Shown in pieces: positions 54,452 through 62,916 of a stretch of 64,000 nucleotides of DNA (the first letter of the stretch is position 1; each line of letters begins with the position of its first letter). The position numbers were made by a program, and so were the translations under genes. The stretch lies in contig JAFKFK010000015.1 in the NCBI GenBank assembly GCA_017307275.1, positions 91,061 through 155,060 of the forward strand. Direction: 5' to 3'. Under the pieces are notes generated by a model. The model was not told the origin of the DNA. It was given only the letters and a program-made list of their open reading frames with translations, and ran no database searches. Origin of the DNA: Alphaproteobacteria bacterium (GTDB taxonomy: Bacteria > Pseudomonadota > Alphaproteobacteria > Reyranellales > Reyranellaceae).

Positions 54452-55101
54452 AGCATCTTGCCCTTGCGGGAACGGGCGATCGCCTTTCAGTGCTCTGCAT
54501 TGGTGCCCACTCGGACGACATCGAGATCGGCGCCGGCGCAACAATTCTGGGCTGGATCGAGCGTGGCGTGCACCTGGACATGCACTGGGCGGTGCTCGGC
54601 GCCGTAGGTCCACGCGCCGATGAGGCACGATCCTCCGCTCAAGCATTCCTGGGCAATGCAGTCAGTGCAGTCATCGATCTGGCGACCTTCAAGGACGGGT
54701 TCTTTCCCCACCAAGGAGCCGACATCAAGGTTTGGTTCGAGGGGTTGCGAAAGCGTACATCGCCCGACGTGATCCTGTCTCACTGGCGCCACGACGCTCA
54801 TCAGGATCATCGCGAGGTCTCCAAGCTGACCTGGAATACCTTCCGCGACCATACGATCCTCGAATATGAGATTCCGAAATGGGATGGCGACACGGGCCAA
54901 CCGAATGTCTACCTCCCGACTACCAAGGCATTGATGGAGCGCAAGACAAGGCTTCTCCACGACCACTTCGGCTCTCAGCGCTCGAAGGATTGGTTCGATG
55001 ACGAGATCTTCATGGGCCTGGCGCGCCTCCGCGGCATGGAATGCCGTGCCCCCGGGGGGTTCGCGGAAGCCTTTCATGCAAGAAAACTCACGGTGCAGTA
55101 A
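54448..55101 (+). CDS. PIG-L (LmbE) family deacetylase
   Basis: A 217-residue zinc-dependent amidohydrolase: IGAHSDDIEIGAGATI carries the H21/D24 metal residues and HDAHQDHREV the third His. Members remove N-acetyl groups from GlcNAc-type sugars, either on lipids or nucleotide sugars. The ATG overlaps the rfbF stop by 4 bp. Its pairing with RfbF suggests an amino-sugar route or deacetylation of a lipid-linked sugar. The gene ends before a minus-strand operon across a 72-bp gap. Confidence 0.9.
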   Translation: MKHLALAGTGDRLSVLCIGAHSDDIEIGAGATILGWIERGVHLDMHWAVLGAVGPRADEARSSAQAFLGNAVSAVIDLATFKDGFFPHQGADIKVWFEGLRKRTSPDVILSHWRHDAHQDHREVSKLTWNTFRDHTILEYEIPKWDGDTGQPNVYLPTTKALMERKTRLLHDHFGSQRSKDWFDDEIFMGLARLRGMECRAPGGFAEAFHARKLTVQ

Positions 55102-55173
55102 CACCGGGGTATCCCCGGCCGACCTGAAGCAGTCGGCTGGCCTCCCTTGATCGCGCAATCGCGGTCTGTCCGA

Positions 55174-56304
55174 TCAGTGGACGGCCACTTTGATCCTTCT
55201 TGACGCTTTGGCATGGCATAGACCTTTGGCGCCAGGGGTGACCTGGGCAATTTCGTCCTCGGAAACTCTCTCCAGCCAAATTTCACGCCACCACAAGAAC
55301 ACGGCGCGAGGACAGAGTATCCGCTGTCCACTGTAGAGAGACAGACAATGCACACCGTCAAGTATGACTGCTGGCGTTTTCATGTGCAGCATCTTGCCGG
55401 TCTTCTCGTCGATGAAGCGCTCGATGCGGGTGCGCACCCTGAACACCTCGCCGCAATAGGGAACAAGCTCGGCGTCGAAGCTGAGACCACGATTGGATGC
55501 CGATGAGTTCAGCGTTTCGAGTATCTGTTCATATGATTTCACTCGCACAAGCTCACCCGGCTTCAAATCCAGATCGAGCCTCGGGGCCGGGCCCGCTGCA
55601 ATCTTGCCGGCTTTCCTCGGGAAGGGCACGCCTCCCCAAACGGCTTGGAAGCGATCGTACAGCCAGCGTGACGCCATACCCCAACGCGGTGAGCGCACCA
55701 GCGTACCGTAGTAGTAAAGCACGTAGACAATGGCCTTGAGGACGTCGCTCAGAGAATTGTTGCCGGAGCGATAGGCATCGACGTACTGCCGAACGTCCCA
55801 CAGCTTGAGGGCCGTAGTAGCCTCCATCAGCTGAGTCGCCTGACAGGAATACCTTATATCGCCGTCGGGTGCCGAGTAAGTGGTCGCAGAATGAACCATA
55901 TTCTCGGTACAGCGGCCCGCACCCGTCGACGCGGGCGTCCGCTCGGCTGCCGGCGGAAGGACCTGATTTCCCTGTCCTTCCACTTCGGCACGCTTGAGCC
56001 ACGCGTCCTTCCAGAAGATGAGACAGCCGGCCTGACATCCTCCATGCTCGCGACCATCGCAGCGGTGTTCGAGATGAACCGTGTCACGCAGGCGCCGGCT
56101 GACGTAAGTGACACCGGAAGATCCGTGAATCTCACTGCAGGTCTTTCCTGCCCGCCTGAACACCTGGAAGCGCTGACCGCAGTACTGGGTCATCTGCGGC
56201 ATGAAGGGTAAACCTTCAAAGCGTCCATGTTCGTCCAGCGTCGCAAGGATCTCCTCCTTGCTCCGCACCTCAACCCAGTCCCCTACCCCGAATGTCATGA
56301 CCAT
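55174..56304 (-). CDS. Unrecognised protein with duplicated Cys-containing domain
   Basis: A 376-residue protein I cannot assign. It has two related domains: copy A (about 6-105) and copy B (about 249-347). They share G-[DE]-x-V-x-V-[RK]-S-x-E-[EQ]-I-L-x-T-L, then G-L-[PS]-F, Y-C-G-x-x-F-x-V and W-[KR]-[DE]-x-W-L-[KE]-R. Copy A has a Cys/His-rich stretch (HRCDGREHGGCQAGC) suggesting a metal site; copy B has C320 and C331 in a simpler form. The linker carries CTEN, YSC and a helical segment (YRSGNNSLSDVLKAIVYVLYYY). No signal peptide. It ends the operon of sugar-nucleotide genes, so a role in polysaccharide synthesis or its regulation is likely. Confidence 0.8.
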   Translation of the reverse strand: MVMTFGVGDWVEVRSKEEILATLDEHGRFEGLPFMPQMTQYCGQRFQVFRRAGKTCSEIHGSSGVTYVSRRLRDTVHLEHRCDGREHGGCQAGCLIFWKDAWLKRAEVEGQGNQVLPPAAERTPASTGAGRCTENMVHSATTYSAPDGDIRYSCQATQLMEATTALKLWDVRQYVDAYRSGNNSLSDVLKAIVYVLYYYGTLVRSPRWGMASRWLYDRFQAVWGGVPFPRKAGKIAAGPAPRLDLDLKPGELVRVKSYEQILETLNSSASNRGLSFDAELVPYCGEVFRVRTRIERFIDEKTGKMLHMKTPAVILDGVHCLSLYSGQRILCPRAVFLWWREIWLERVSEDEIAQVTPGAKGLCHAKASRRIKVAVH

Positions 56305-56333
56305 ATCTCTTTCGGAGGTGAACTATTGACTGT

Positions 56334-57704
56334 CTAGACGAGCACCTTCTCGCGTTGCCCCGGAACCCTCGTGTCGTGGATATCGGCCCCCTCCAGCAGT
56401 TCCTCGAGCCAGGTCTCTCCTCGGAACTTGCGGTACTGTTCAGCTCTCAGCCGATCGGCCAGGCGCCCAGCCGGCAAGACGACGTCGTCATAAGTAATGA
56501 CGGAATCCTTGGCGATATCCCGCAGCAGCTTGCAGCCTTCCACGAGGCCTTGCGGCAAGTACCGGCCGCCAGACATCTCCTCGACGTTAGCCGCCTCTCC
56601 GTAGGTCATGTACATGCCGTAGTCGTCGAGCACTTCGCCTGCTTTGAGATCACGCTTGGCGACGGCGCACACTTCCACCACAGGGCCGGCCAGCGACCGG
56701 GATACCGGGTCGCGGAACAAGCACGTCCGTGCAATGGCGGTCGGTACCTCCAGATTGCAGAGATGATACGGCACGAAGAACGAATAGAGCGGCCCCGGGC
56801 CCATTTTGTAGAGCTCGAGATAGTGCGCCTGCTTGGGGTCGGGATGTTCGGCGAGGCAGTAGACCTTGGTCAGCGGCGTCCCGACCACGTAGTCGATCGC
56901 CCCGCCGAGCCTGCGCAGTTCCTCGAGATCGTAGATTTCGCCGATCTTGAGCACGTCGCCGTGATAGTCGAGGCCGCGAGACATGCCCCGCGTCAGCGCT
57001 TTGAACCCCGTGGCGTTAGCGACGACGGCCTGCTCGAAACTCACCTTCGAACCATCAGCGAAGCTCGTCACCATCGTGGGATTCTGTTTCCACTTCTCGG
57101 CGAAGCCCTTCTGCGTCGTCGGGTTGCGGTAGCGATCCTGCAGGCCCTTTACGTTGCCGAGCAGCCGAGGCGTCATGCCCAATCCCTTGACCCAGCGGTA
57201 AAGATTCATCTGGATACCCGGTTCGTCACCCTCACAGGCCGTGAAGATGACGCCGTGCGCGTCGGCATAAGTTTGCAGAATAGGCCCGATCGTCGCGTCG
57301 AGCTCGGCATTCATCAAGACGACATCCTTGCCGTACCTGAAAGCCTCAAGGGCCATGCGAGCACCGAACTCCACGGATCCGGTGACATCCACGAGGACAT
57401 CGATGAACTCGCTGCGCGCAATCAGCATCGCATCCTCGACAGCCACGGGCGCCGACCGCTCGACCGCAGTGTCGAATCGCTGCTGCGAATCCGCCACGAC
57501 GACATCCTCCAGGCCTGAGTAGTGGAAGACGTCGACAGCTCTTTGGACCCGACGGTTCGATATCGCCGCCACACGCATTCCCGGCGTGCTGTGCGTAATC
57601 TGGTTGGTCAAGCCCTGGCACATGAATCCGGCACCGATGATGCCGACGCGAATGGGCTTGTTGGTATCAGCCCGCGCCTTGAGCGCAGAATCGACGATCC
57701 ACAT
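56334..57704 (-). CDS. COG4091-type NAD(P)-dependent oxidoreductase with SAF domain
   Basis: A 456-residue homoserine-dehydrogenase-like protein. The Rossmann start is VGIIGAGFMCQGLTNQI, followed by VLVDVTGSVEFGARMALEAFRYGKDVVLMNAELDATIGPIL and ACEGDEPGIQMNLYRWVKGLG. The C-terminal SAF-like part is CAVAKRDLKAGEVLDDYGMYMTYGEA. Such proteins occur in polysaccharide and erythritol/apiose-like pathways; the substrate is not defined. AAGGAG before ATG at 57704. It lies between the RfbC-like gene and the duplicated-domain gene on the same strand, with short gaps, hence one operon. Confidence 0.88.
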   Translation of the reverse strand: MWIVDSALKARADTNKPIRVGIIGAGFMCQGLTNQITHSTPGMRVAAISNRRVQRAVDVFHYSGLEDVVVADSQQRFDTAVERSAPVAVEDAMLIARSEFIDVLVDVTGSVEFGARMALEAFRYGKDVVLMNAELDATIGPILQTYADAHGVIFTACEGDEPGIQMNLYRWVKGLGMTPRLLGNVKGLQDRYRNPTTQKGFAEKWKQNPTMVTSFADGSKVSFEQAVVANATGFKALTRGMSRGLDYHGDVLKIGEIYDLEELRRLGGAIDYVVGTPLTKVYCLAEHPDPKQAHYLELYKMGPGPLYSFFVPYHLCNLEVPTAIARTCLFRDPVSRSLAGPVVEVCAVAKRDLKAGEVLDDYGMYMTYGEAANVEEMSGGRYLPQGLVEGCKLLRDIAKDSVITYDDVVLPAGRLADRLRAEQYRKFRGETWLEELLEGADIHDTRVPGQREKVLV

Positions 57705-57746
57705 GACTCACTCCTTCCGAATTGCGCCAGTACCAAGATCGCGGCG

Positions 57747-58340
57747 CTATGACAGAACTCCGACAGGTTCCGACCGGGCTGGAGACATTCGTGCCGTGAG
57801 CTCGCCTTCGAGGGCCTCCAGGAGATCGAAATTGCTGTCCTTTCCGGAAACAGCGGCGACGGGCAGCGGCCACGCTATACTCAGCCGCGGGTCATCGTAT
57901 CGAAGGCCGCCTTCCGCGCCTGGCGCGTAGAAGGTGCTTGCCTGGTAAAGAATGGCGGTCCCATCCTGCAGTGTCTGATAGCCGTGAGCGAATCGCCCTG
58001 GAATGTAGAGCGCGCGCTGGTTCTCGCTGCTGAGCTCGACAGCCACGTGCTCCAGGAAAGTCGAGCTTTCAGGCCGCAGATCCACAATCACATCGAGAAT
58101 TGCACCGTGCATGTATCGCACGAGCTTTGCTTCGATAGCCGGCGGATACTGGAAGTGCATGCCCCTGAGCGTTCCGCGCTTGACGCTCACGCCCACGTTC
58201 GTCTGAGCGACATTGGCTTCCAACCCCAGCTCCTCGAACTCCCTCTGGCAGAAGGCTCGCCCGAAGAACCCGCGGTCGTCTCGCCGGCATTCGACGTCGA
58301 CGATAAAGGCACCTTTGAGCTTGGTTTCGGTGAAGATCAC
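57747..58340 (-). CDS. rfbC: dTDP-4-dehydrorhamnose 3,5-epimerase-like protein
   Basis: A 197-residue cupin epimerase: FTETKLKGAFIVDVECRRDDRGFFGRAF, catalytic-site RGTLRGMHFQYPP with H62, DLRPESSTFLEH, YIPGRFAHGYQTL and YDDPRLSIAWPL. It epimerises C3/C5 of a 4-keto sugar nucleotide, here possibly a CDP- or UDP-linked one. The start is taken as GTG at 58340, since GGAGG lies 6 bases upstream and the family usually begins M-x-FTETKLKG. An ATG at 58352 overlaps that ribosome site. It follows the UGD gene by 64 bp. Confidence 0.88.
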   Translation of the reverse strand: MIFTETKLKGAFIVDVECRRDDRGFFGRAFCQREFEELGLEANVAQTNVGVSVKRGTLRGMHFQYPPAIEAKLVRYMHGAILDVIVDLRPESSTFLEHVAVELSSENQRALYIPGRFAHGYQTLQDGTAILYQASTFYAPGAEGGLRYDDPRLSIAWPLPVAAVSGKDSNFDLLEALEGELTARMSPARSEPVGVLS

Positions 58341-58404
58341 AACCGCCTCCATGGAAGCAGAAGGCCTGCACCGACGCTGACTTGCGGGCTGCCGATCGCG
58401 CCCA

Positions 58405-59775
58405 TCACGCACCGATCCCTTCGGGACGTCGTCCCGGCGCTAGCAGAGTCGTGCGCTCATGATGGTGCCCCGTGGACATGACCTGGCGACCGTCGAAGAC
58501 GATCGGTGAGCGCATGCGCGCGGCAATGTCGTTCCAGTCGAGCTGGCGATACGCATCCCAGCCTGTAGCGATCACGATTGCGTCGGCACCGCTCGCGGCT
58601 GTCGCGACGTCGTGGGCCTGCATGATGCCGGCGCCCAACTGATCTCGCACCGCGTCGACCTGCACCATCGGATCGTGCAGCACGACGTCTGCCCCCCGCT
58701 GCAGCAGAAGCTTCGATATCCGCACGCCAGGCGATTCGCGGACATCGTCAGTCTCGGGCTTGAATGCCAGCCCCAGCACCGCGATGCGCTTGTCGTGCAA
58801 TGCACCGACCTGGCTGGCCAACAGGTCAACCACGCGGCCAGCTCGCTCTTCGTTGACCTGCAGCACCGAATTCAGGATCGGCACGTCCGCACCCTCGCTG
58901 CGCGCAAAGGCGCGGAGCGCCCGAAGATCTTTCGGGAAGCAACTCCCGCCGAAGCCAATACCGGCTCTGAGATAGCTTACCGCGCCGGCAAAACGGGACT
59001 TGCCGTCGCTGCCTGGCGCCCCCCAGCACTTGTCCAGGTGAACGCCACGCATCACGGTCGCCTCGTCCAAGCCGGAGACGGACTCGCAGATACCGGCGAT
59101 CTCATTAGAAAATGAGATCAAGGTCGCTTGCAGCGCGTTCGCCGCGTACTTCACCATTTCTGCGTTGCGCGGCGTCGTTTGCAGCACCGGGCAGTTAAAT
59201 GCTGCGTACATTTCGGCCAGCACAGAGCTCGCCTGGGGCGTGCTGGCACCAATGACGATGCGATCGGGCTTGGTGAAATCCTCGACAGCACGCCCTTCAC
59301 TGAGAAACTCGGGATTCATGGCCAGGCCAAAATCGCGGCCACTAACCATGCCGGATGCCGCCTCGAGCTCCTCACGAACGACCGTATCCGTCGTTGTCGG
59401 AACGACCGTGCTCTTGACCACCACGACGTGATAGCGGCCGATCGTCGGCAGCTGCTTGCCGATCGCCCGCGCCGCCTGGCGGATATAGCTGAGATCAATG
59501 CCGGTCTCGTTGGACGGCGTACCGACGGCAATGATCGACACGTTGGCGTCGCGCAGACTGTCTTCGAGGCTAGTCGACGCCTGCAAGCGGCCCGAAGCAC
59601 GTTGCTCTATCAGCAGTTCGTCGAGTCCCGGCTCAAAGAATGGCGCCTTGCCGGTCGCAATGGCCGCAATCTTACGCTCGTCATAGTCCACGCACGTCAC
59701 GGTATGACCGATCGCGGCCAGACCGACGCCTGTCACGAGGCCGACATACCCCGTTCCGACAATGGTGATCTTCAT
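58405..59775 (-). CDS. ugd: UDP-glucose/nucleotide-sugar 6-dehydrogenase
   Basis: A 456-residue dehydrogenase: ITIVGTGYVGLVTGVGLAAIGHTV, FFEPGLDELL, VKSTVVPTTTDTV, MNPEFLSEGRAVEDF, RAGIGFGGSCFPKDLRALRAFA (catalytic Cys) and LGLAFKPETDDVRESPG. It oxidises UDP-glucose to UDP-glucuronate with two NAD+. UDP-glucuronate would feed the UXS-like gene directly upstream and any glycosyltransferases. ATG at 59775 with GGAAGC upstream; the longer frame is rejected. Fifteen or so C-terminal residues after FDGRQVMSTGHHHERTTLLA are extra. Confidence 0.92.
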   Translation of the reverse strand: MKITIVGTGYVGLVTGVGLAAIGHTVTCVDYDERKIAAIATGKAPFFEPGLDELLIEQRASGRLQASTSLEDSLRDANVSIIAVGTPSNETGIDLSYIRQAARAIGKQLPTIGRYHVVVVKSTVVPTTTDTVVREELEAASGMVSGRDFGLAMNPEFLSEGRAVEDFTKPDRIVIGASTPQASSVLAEMYAAFNCPVLQTTPRNAEMVKYAANALQATLISFSNEIAGICESVSGLDEATVMRGVHLDKCWGAPGSDGKSRFAGAVSYLRAGIGFGGSCFPKDLRALRAFARSEGADVPILNSVLQVNEERAGRVVDLLASQVGALHDKRIAVLGLAFKPETDDVRESPGVRISKLLLQRGADVVLHDPMVQVDAVRDQLGAGIMQAHDVATAASGADAIVIATGWDAYRQLDWNDIAARMRSPIVFDGRQVMSTGHHHERTTLLAPGRRPEGIGA

Positions 59776-59794
59776 GGATTGCTTCCGCGCGATC

Positions 59795-60883
59795 TCATGC
59801 CGCCACCGTTTCGTGATGACGCTCACGGTAGAACTCGAAGGTTCGGGCGAGCCCGGTGCGCAAGTCCACGCTTGGCTCATAGCCGACGTCCGTTCTGACC
59901 TTTGTCAGGTCTGGACAGCGACGGCTTGGATTGTCGATGAGGTACTGAGCATCGTCGCTCTTGCGAAACTGCACGTCGAGCGGCCGCCCCGGGCGGCCGG
60001 CGATCTCGGCCATCAGATGCGCCACGTCGAGCATCGAGCGTTCCTCGGCGTTGCCTACATTGTAGGGCTCCGCCGGCTTGCCGAGCACGAGCACGGAGAG
60101 GCTTCCGGCGATGAAGTCGCGGACATAGCAGAATGAACGGGTTGGGCGTCCGTCGCTCAAGAGGACGATCGGGCCTCCATCGAGCGCCGCGGACATCATG
60201 TCCGGAACCATGCGCCCGTCGTTGAGCCGCTGCCCAGGCCCATAGACGTTGAACGGGCGCACGATCTTTGATGGAACCTTCCGCTGTGCCCAGAAGCTGA
60301 TGCAAAGCGTCTCGCCGAGACGCTTCGATTCGTCGTAGCAGGCGCGTGGACCGGTGCAGGATACATACCCGCGATAGTGCTCTGGCGTCGGGATGAACTG
60401 AGGATCGGGATCGCCGTAGATCTCGCTCGATGAGAAGAAGAGCATGCCTTTTGCGCCGTGTGCTTCGGCAAGCTCCAGCATGCGCCACGTGCCGTTGACA
60501 TTCGCATCGATCGTTTCGAGAGGACGTGGCCGGTAGTAGATGGGCGACGCCATGCTTGCGCAGTGAATGATCCAGTCGAACTTCCGGCCCCAGTCCGTCT
60601 CGTCAACGACATTTGCCGTCCGAAGCTCGACGAAACGATCCGCCTTCAGGTGAGCGAGGCGATCGACGTTCGTGGCGATGAAATTGTCGGAGGCAACGAT
60701 CCTGGCGTTGAGGCTCGGCGATGCGTGATTGAGCACCGAGAGAATGTCCACGATGTAGCTGCCCAGAAAACCGGAAGCACCAGTGACGAGGATATTGCTG
60801 TTGGCCAGCCGCTCGAACACGCCGGGAATGGTCGCTCGCATCACTTTGGCGTCTTCGTGGATGATCTTGCTCGCTCTACTCAT
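59795..60883 (-). CDS. NAD-dependent epimerase/dehydratase, UDP-glucuronate decarboxylase-like
   Basis: A 362-residue extended SDR: ILVTGASGFLGSYIVDIL (NAD loop), ASMASPIYYRPRPLETIDANVNGT, FFSSSEIYGDPDP, and the catalytic YDESK in [16 protein letters not shown], then RPFNVYGPGQR and PTRSFCYVRDFIAG. These match UXS-type enzymes, which decarboxylate UDP-glucuronate to UDP-xylose, though the N-terminal 25 residues and several loops differ from canonical UXS. It is the first gene of the minus-strand sugar-nucleotide operon, 19 bp before ugd. GAGAGG precedes ATG at 60883. A second, broken UXS lies at 63288. Confidence 0.88.
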   Translation of the reverse strand: MSRASKIIHEDAKVMRATIPGVFERLANSNILVTGASGFLGSYIVDILSVLNHASPSLNARIVASDNFIATNVDRLAHLKADRFVELRTANVVDETDWGRKFDWIIHCASMASPIYYRPRPLETIDANVNGTWRMLELAEAHGAKGMLFFSSSEIYGDPDPQFIPTPEHYRGYVSCTGPRACYDESKRLGETLCISFWAQRKVPSKIVRPFNVYGPGQRLNDGRMVPDMMSAALDGGPIVLLSDGRPTRSFCYVRDFIAGSLSVLVLGKPAEPYNVGNAEERSMLDVAHLMAEIAGRPGRPLDVQFRKSDDAQYLIDNPSRRCPDLTKVRTDVGYEPSVDLRTGLARTFEFYRERHHETVAA

Positions 60884-61255
60884 GTACCGTGCCTCTCATT
60901 CGAGGTGAGCGACTGCGAGGACGAGCGCTTCTGCGGAACCGCCCGGAAACCGCCGATTCCCTCGCAATCTCCGACAATCGCGATTCTCAGGTATCAAGAA
61001 AAGGGCGCGCCGAGCGAAGGCAAAAGGGGAGCGATTCCTAACTCAGCAGGGGTACCACTGCAGGTCGGCGCATCTGATGTGAAAGGGCCATAGTGAACTC
61101 TCTCGGCCACTCAGTGCGCCGCCGCCGCTGCCTCCGATGTCCCGTTGGTAGGGCTCACGACCTCGTTCATCGTTTGGGCTTCGAAACCGGAACCGCGGCG
61201 TAGTCACGAACGCCTAAGACCAGTGGCTCGCGGCCCACAATACGGACTCAAGCAT
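60884..61255. other. Divergent intergenic region, no gene seen
   Basis: The 372 bp between the UXS-like and GT2 genes contain no recognisable gene. An open frame beginning at 61145 extends the GT2 upstream by 37 residues without family support. I see no strong hairpin or promoter consensus, but both divergent promoters should lie here. Confidence 0.5.
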
Positions 61256-62221
61256 ATGGCCCTCTCCACTCAACATTCCCCGCGGCTCTCGATCGGTTTG
61301 CCGGTCTACAACGGCGAACGTTATCTGGCAGAGATTCTCGACTGCTTCCTGACGCAAACCTTTCAGGACTTCGAGATCACTGTCTGCGATAACGCCTCGA
61401 CCGATCAAACCGCGGAAACCTGCCGATCTTTCGTGGAGCGCGACCCGCGCGTTCGTTACCACCGCAATGACAGGAATCTCGGCGCGATCCCCAATTTCAA
61501 CAAGGTTTTCGAGCTCTCCCGAGCACCCTTGTTCAAATGGATAGCCCACGACGACCTGTACCACCCTCGTTATCTGGAGAGTTGCGTTCGCATACTGGAT
61601 GAAAATCCGGACGTCGTCCTCGCTCATTCCAAGACCGCGTTCGTGGACGATCGCGGTACCCCCTTCCCCATCGACCCGGTTACGGGATGCTATGTCGATC
61701 CGAGAACGGGCATCGCCCAGACGGCCGACAGCCCTATGGTCGCTGACAGCCCAACCGCTATCTTGCGTTTCTGGCAGGTTTTGTCGGGTGCCTGTTGGGG
61801 AACACATATGTTCGGTGTGATCCGCCGTGCAGCATTACAAAAGACGGGCCTCATCCCGAACTTTTCCGGCGGAGATCGCGCGATGCTGGCAGAGCTAGCA
61901 CTGCTCGGCCGATTCCAGTGCTCAAAGGAGGTACTTTTCTCGAAGCGCTTCCACGAGGATGCTTCCTGTCATCTCGACGAGAAGGAAATCGTGGGTTGGC
62001 TGAGTACAGACGGCAAAGCCTATTCTCGCAGAATGCGGCAGCTCAGGACGTATTTCTCGACGCCGCTCGGAAAACCAGTCGGACTGCTCACGAAAGCCGG
62101 CTGCGTTGGACTCGTTGCTGCGCATTCCGCGAAAGTCGCTGCCCAGGCAATTGCCGGCAAAGATGCGCGCCGTGCAGCGCAGGGATTGGCATGGCGTACA
62201 AGCAAGTCGGCGCAGGCATAG
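61256..62221 (+). CDS. GT2-family glycosyltransferase
   Basis: A 321-residue GT-A enzyme: LSIGLPVYNGERYLAEILDCF, TVCDNASTDQTAETCRSF, RNDRNLGAIPNFNKVFELSRA and the metal-binding KWIAHDDLYHPRYLESCV. It transfers a sugar from a nucleotide donor, probably to the lipid-linked repeat unit in this locus. Later residues FGVIRRAALQKTGLIPNFSGGDRAML fit acceptor binding. The ATG at 61256 is taken because similarity begins there. No strong ribosome site. A Nudix gene follows after 62 bp. Confidence 0.9.
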   Translation: MALSTQHSPRLSIGLPVYNGERYLAEILDCFLTQTFQDFEITVCDNASTDQTAETCRSFVERDPRVRYHRNDRNLGAIPNFNKVFELSRAPLFKWIAHDDLYHPRYLESCVRILDENPDVVLAHSKTAFVDDRGTPFPIDPVTGCYVDPRTGIAQTADSPMVADSPTAILRFWQVLSGACWGTHMFGVIRRAALQKTGLIPNFSGGDRAMLAELALLGRFQCSKEVLFSKRFHEDASCHLDEKEIVGWLSTDGKAYSRRMRQLRTYFSTPLGKPVGLLTKAGCVGLVAAHSAKVAAQAIAGKDARRAAQGLAWRTSKSAQA

Positions 62222-62283
62222 CTCGGCTTGCGAACCGCAGGATCGACAGGCAAGGCGAATCTTTCGTGAAGGAGCCAGCCGGA

Positions 62284-62916
62284 ATGCAGCGCCAGAAGGC
62301 TGAAGCTATGGATGGCATCACAGACGATCGAGTCAATCCCTGGACCGTTCATCGAGAAGAAGAGAGCTTTGCTTGCTCCTATTTCTCGGTTCGGAGCGAT
62401 ACCGTCGCCCATGGAACCCGTCTTCCGCGCGTCTACAACAGCATCAGGATGAGGACATTCGGCGTCAGCGTCGTTCCGATCGATGACGAAGGCTGCACGA
62501 CGCTGGTTGGCCAGTATCGGTACGTCGTCGACCGCTTCACTTGGGAAGTACCAGGTGGGGGCTGCAAGCTGGATCAAGCGCCGGTGGAAGCAGCCAGAAT
62601 GGAGTTGAGCGAGGAGACAGGATATCGCGCCGACCATTGGCTCCAGTTGTTCGATGCCAGTCTGGCCCCCGGTACGATAGATGGGCGTACGCAGTGCTTT
62701 GTTGCCTGGGGGCTGCGGGCCGGCATCCCCCATCCCGAACCGGAAGAAAGACTGCAGCAGCGCCGGGTGCCATTTGGTCAAGCCATTTCAATGGTGCTGT
62801 CGGGTGAAATCTCAAGCTTTTCAAGTGTCACCGTGCTGTTAGGCATTCAAGTCAAACTGGCCCGTGGAGAATTGCCCGCAGACCTGATGAAGCTGTTGCA
62901 ACAACGCCCACGATGA
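62284..62916 (+). CDS. Nudix-family hydrolase with altered Nudix box
   Basis: A 210-residue protein resembling ADP-ribose/ADP-sugar pyrophosphatases (FGVSVVPIDDEGCTTLVGQYRYVVDRFTWEVPGGG). In the Nudix box the sequence aligned to G-x5-E-x7-R-E-x-x-E-E-x-G has Gln for the first Glu and Met for the Arg, while the metal-binding E-E-x-G core (LSEETGY) is intact. The enzyme may be active with a changed mechanism. GGAG 9 bases before ATG at 62284 gives the start. Following a GT2 gene, it may act on a sugar nucleotide. Confidence 0.85.
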   Translation: MQRQKAEAMDGITDDRVNPWTVHREEESFACSYFSVRSDTVAHGTRLPRVYNSIRMRTFGVSVVPIDDEGCTTLVGQYRYVVDRFTWEVPGGGCKLDQAPVEAARMELSEETGYRADHWLQLFDASLAPGTIDGRTQCFVAWGLRAGIPHPEPEERLQQRRVPFGQAISMVLSGEISSFSSVTVLLGIQVKLARGELPADLMKLLQQRPR

